A DNA stretch of 64,000 nucleotides, from the NCBI GenBank assembly GCA_004017535.1, contig SAJS01000004.1, forward strand, positions 1-64,000, in the 5' to 3' direction. The position numbers and the translations under genes are program-made. Shown piece by piece: positions 63,575 to 64,000 of the stretch (positions are counted from its first letter, which is position 1; each line of letters begins with the position of its first letter). The notes beneath the pieces were generated by a model. The model did not search any database. It was not told where the DNA came from and saw only the letters and a list, made by a program, of their open reading frames with translations. This DNA is from Mesorhizobium sp. (lineage in GTDB: Bacteria > Pseudomonadota > Alphaproteobacteria > Rhizobiales > Rhizobiaceae).

Positions 63575-64000
63575 GGCGTAACGGGGCGGTGGTCTCTCTG
63601 TAGCTCACCCGTTAGCATAGCTGACCTGCCGGATGGTGATCTGAGCCACACTCAGATCTGCTTTCGCCGTCAACCTTGGCGCCGCATTACGGCCGTTCAT
63701 CTATCTTCCGCGAGGACCTGAAAGCGTACAGTCTGCCTGATCGACAGCAGCGTCAGCACCGAAGCGTGGTACGGCCCCACCACGGACATTCAAATAGCGG
63801 CCTGCTTGCAATAACTCCGTTCGGCCGGCAATAGACGGTATGAACTATTGAGGCCGCCATGAGTGCTCGCCTAACGACTGCCATCAGGATCGGCGAAGGC
63901 GCCTGAGCAATTTGCGAAAGACCCGGAGTCTTCCTGCTCCCGAATTCGGAAGGTTTGCCGAACCGAGCGGACGTGAGCACATCGGGGTCGAGCCGATGCT
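63575..64000. other. 426-bp region after ygiQ, no clear gene
   Basis: A perfect 8-bp inverted repeat with a 5-base loop is at 63638-63658 (gatctgag/ctcagatc). No frame has family likeness. The end could be the start of another mobile sequence or the chromosomal region beyond ygiQ. Confidence 0.4.
63638..63658. repeat. Perfect 8-bp hairpin downstream of ygiQ
   Basis: gatctgag (63638-63645) and ctcagatc (63651-63658) with loop ccaca. There is no T-run; it may be an IS-associated sequence rather than a terminator. Confidence 0.4.

Noticed and set aside
63600-63670. gtagctcacccgttagc as a second tRNA gene
   Set aside because: The D-arm-like start is not followed by anticodon or T arms.

Overview
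The window looks like an alphaproteobacterium of the order Hyphomicrobiales, most like Mesorhizobium. It has GC-rich, densely coding DNA, many ABC uptake systems, Ti-plasmid-type traA/traC/traD genes, an EcfG-type stress promoter and a chromosomal YgiQ gene at the right edge. Assignments come from reading the translated sequence and from memory of protein families; no database search was run.

Main reading: almost the whole window is one integrative element of about 61 kb. At the left a complete tRNA-Met (CAT, 195-271) is invaded from its 3' side by a large serine recombinase gene (228-1856, minus) that ends inside the tRNA. The last 14 bases of the tRNA (258-271) recur exactly at 61400-61413, just before the chromosomal YgiQ gene, so these are the likely attL and attR.

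Layout. (1) 0.2-7.4 kb, mobility: recombinase, a small regulator with an operator abutting its start codon, an AlpA-like protein, a frameshifted traA relaxase, an oriT-like site, traC and traD. (2) 7.4-14.4 kb, small genes and debris: fragments of a response regulator, a zinc-ribbon protein and an HlyD protein; a two-gene membrane operon; several small conserved proteins; a probable EcfG-driven small RNA; a LigD-type ligase-polymerase; a DUF3606-like gene; an orphan RiPP-like leader peptide; and truncated outer-membrane and integrase genes. (3) 14.5-21.2 kb, beta-galactoside use: ROK regulator, binding protein, two permeases and a GH42 beta-galactosidase. (4) 21.8-50.9 kb, a multi-operon catabolic block: three ABC importers (ribose type, polar amino acid type, peptide type), each followed by a paralogous FCD-GntR regulator, and enzymes that fit a sugar-acid route (SDR, FAD oxidase, two SMP-30 lactonases, enolase-superfamily dehydratase, KDPG-type aldolase, aldehyde dehydrogenase), plus a RidA protein, a D-serine-dehydratase-like PLP enzyme, a cyclase-family hydrolase and a ThDP enzyme. 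Variants of one AT-rich palindrome, consensus WTSATATATSAW, lie upstream of most of these units. (5) 51.2-61.2 kb: a second catabolic unit with polar amino-acid transporter, two-component flavin monooxygenase, aldehyde dehydrogenase, alpha/beta hydrolase, PucR/CdaR-type regulator and a divergent DUF1185 protein. (6) 61.5-64 kb: chromosomal flank with YgiQ.

The element thus looks like a metabolic island whose transfer genes are partly decayed but which may still be excised by its recombinase and mobilised in trans.
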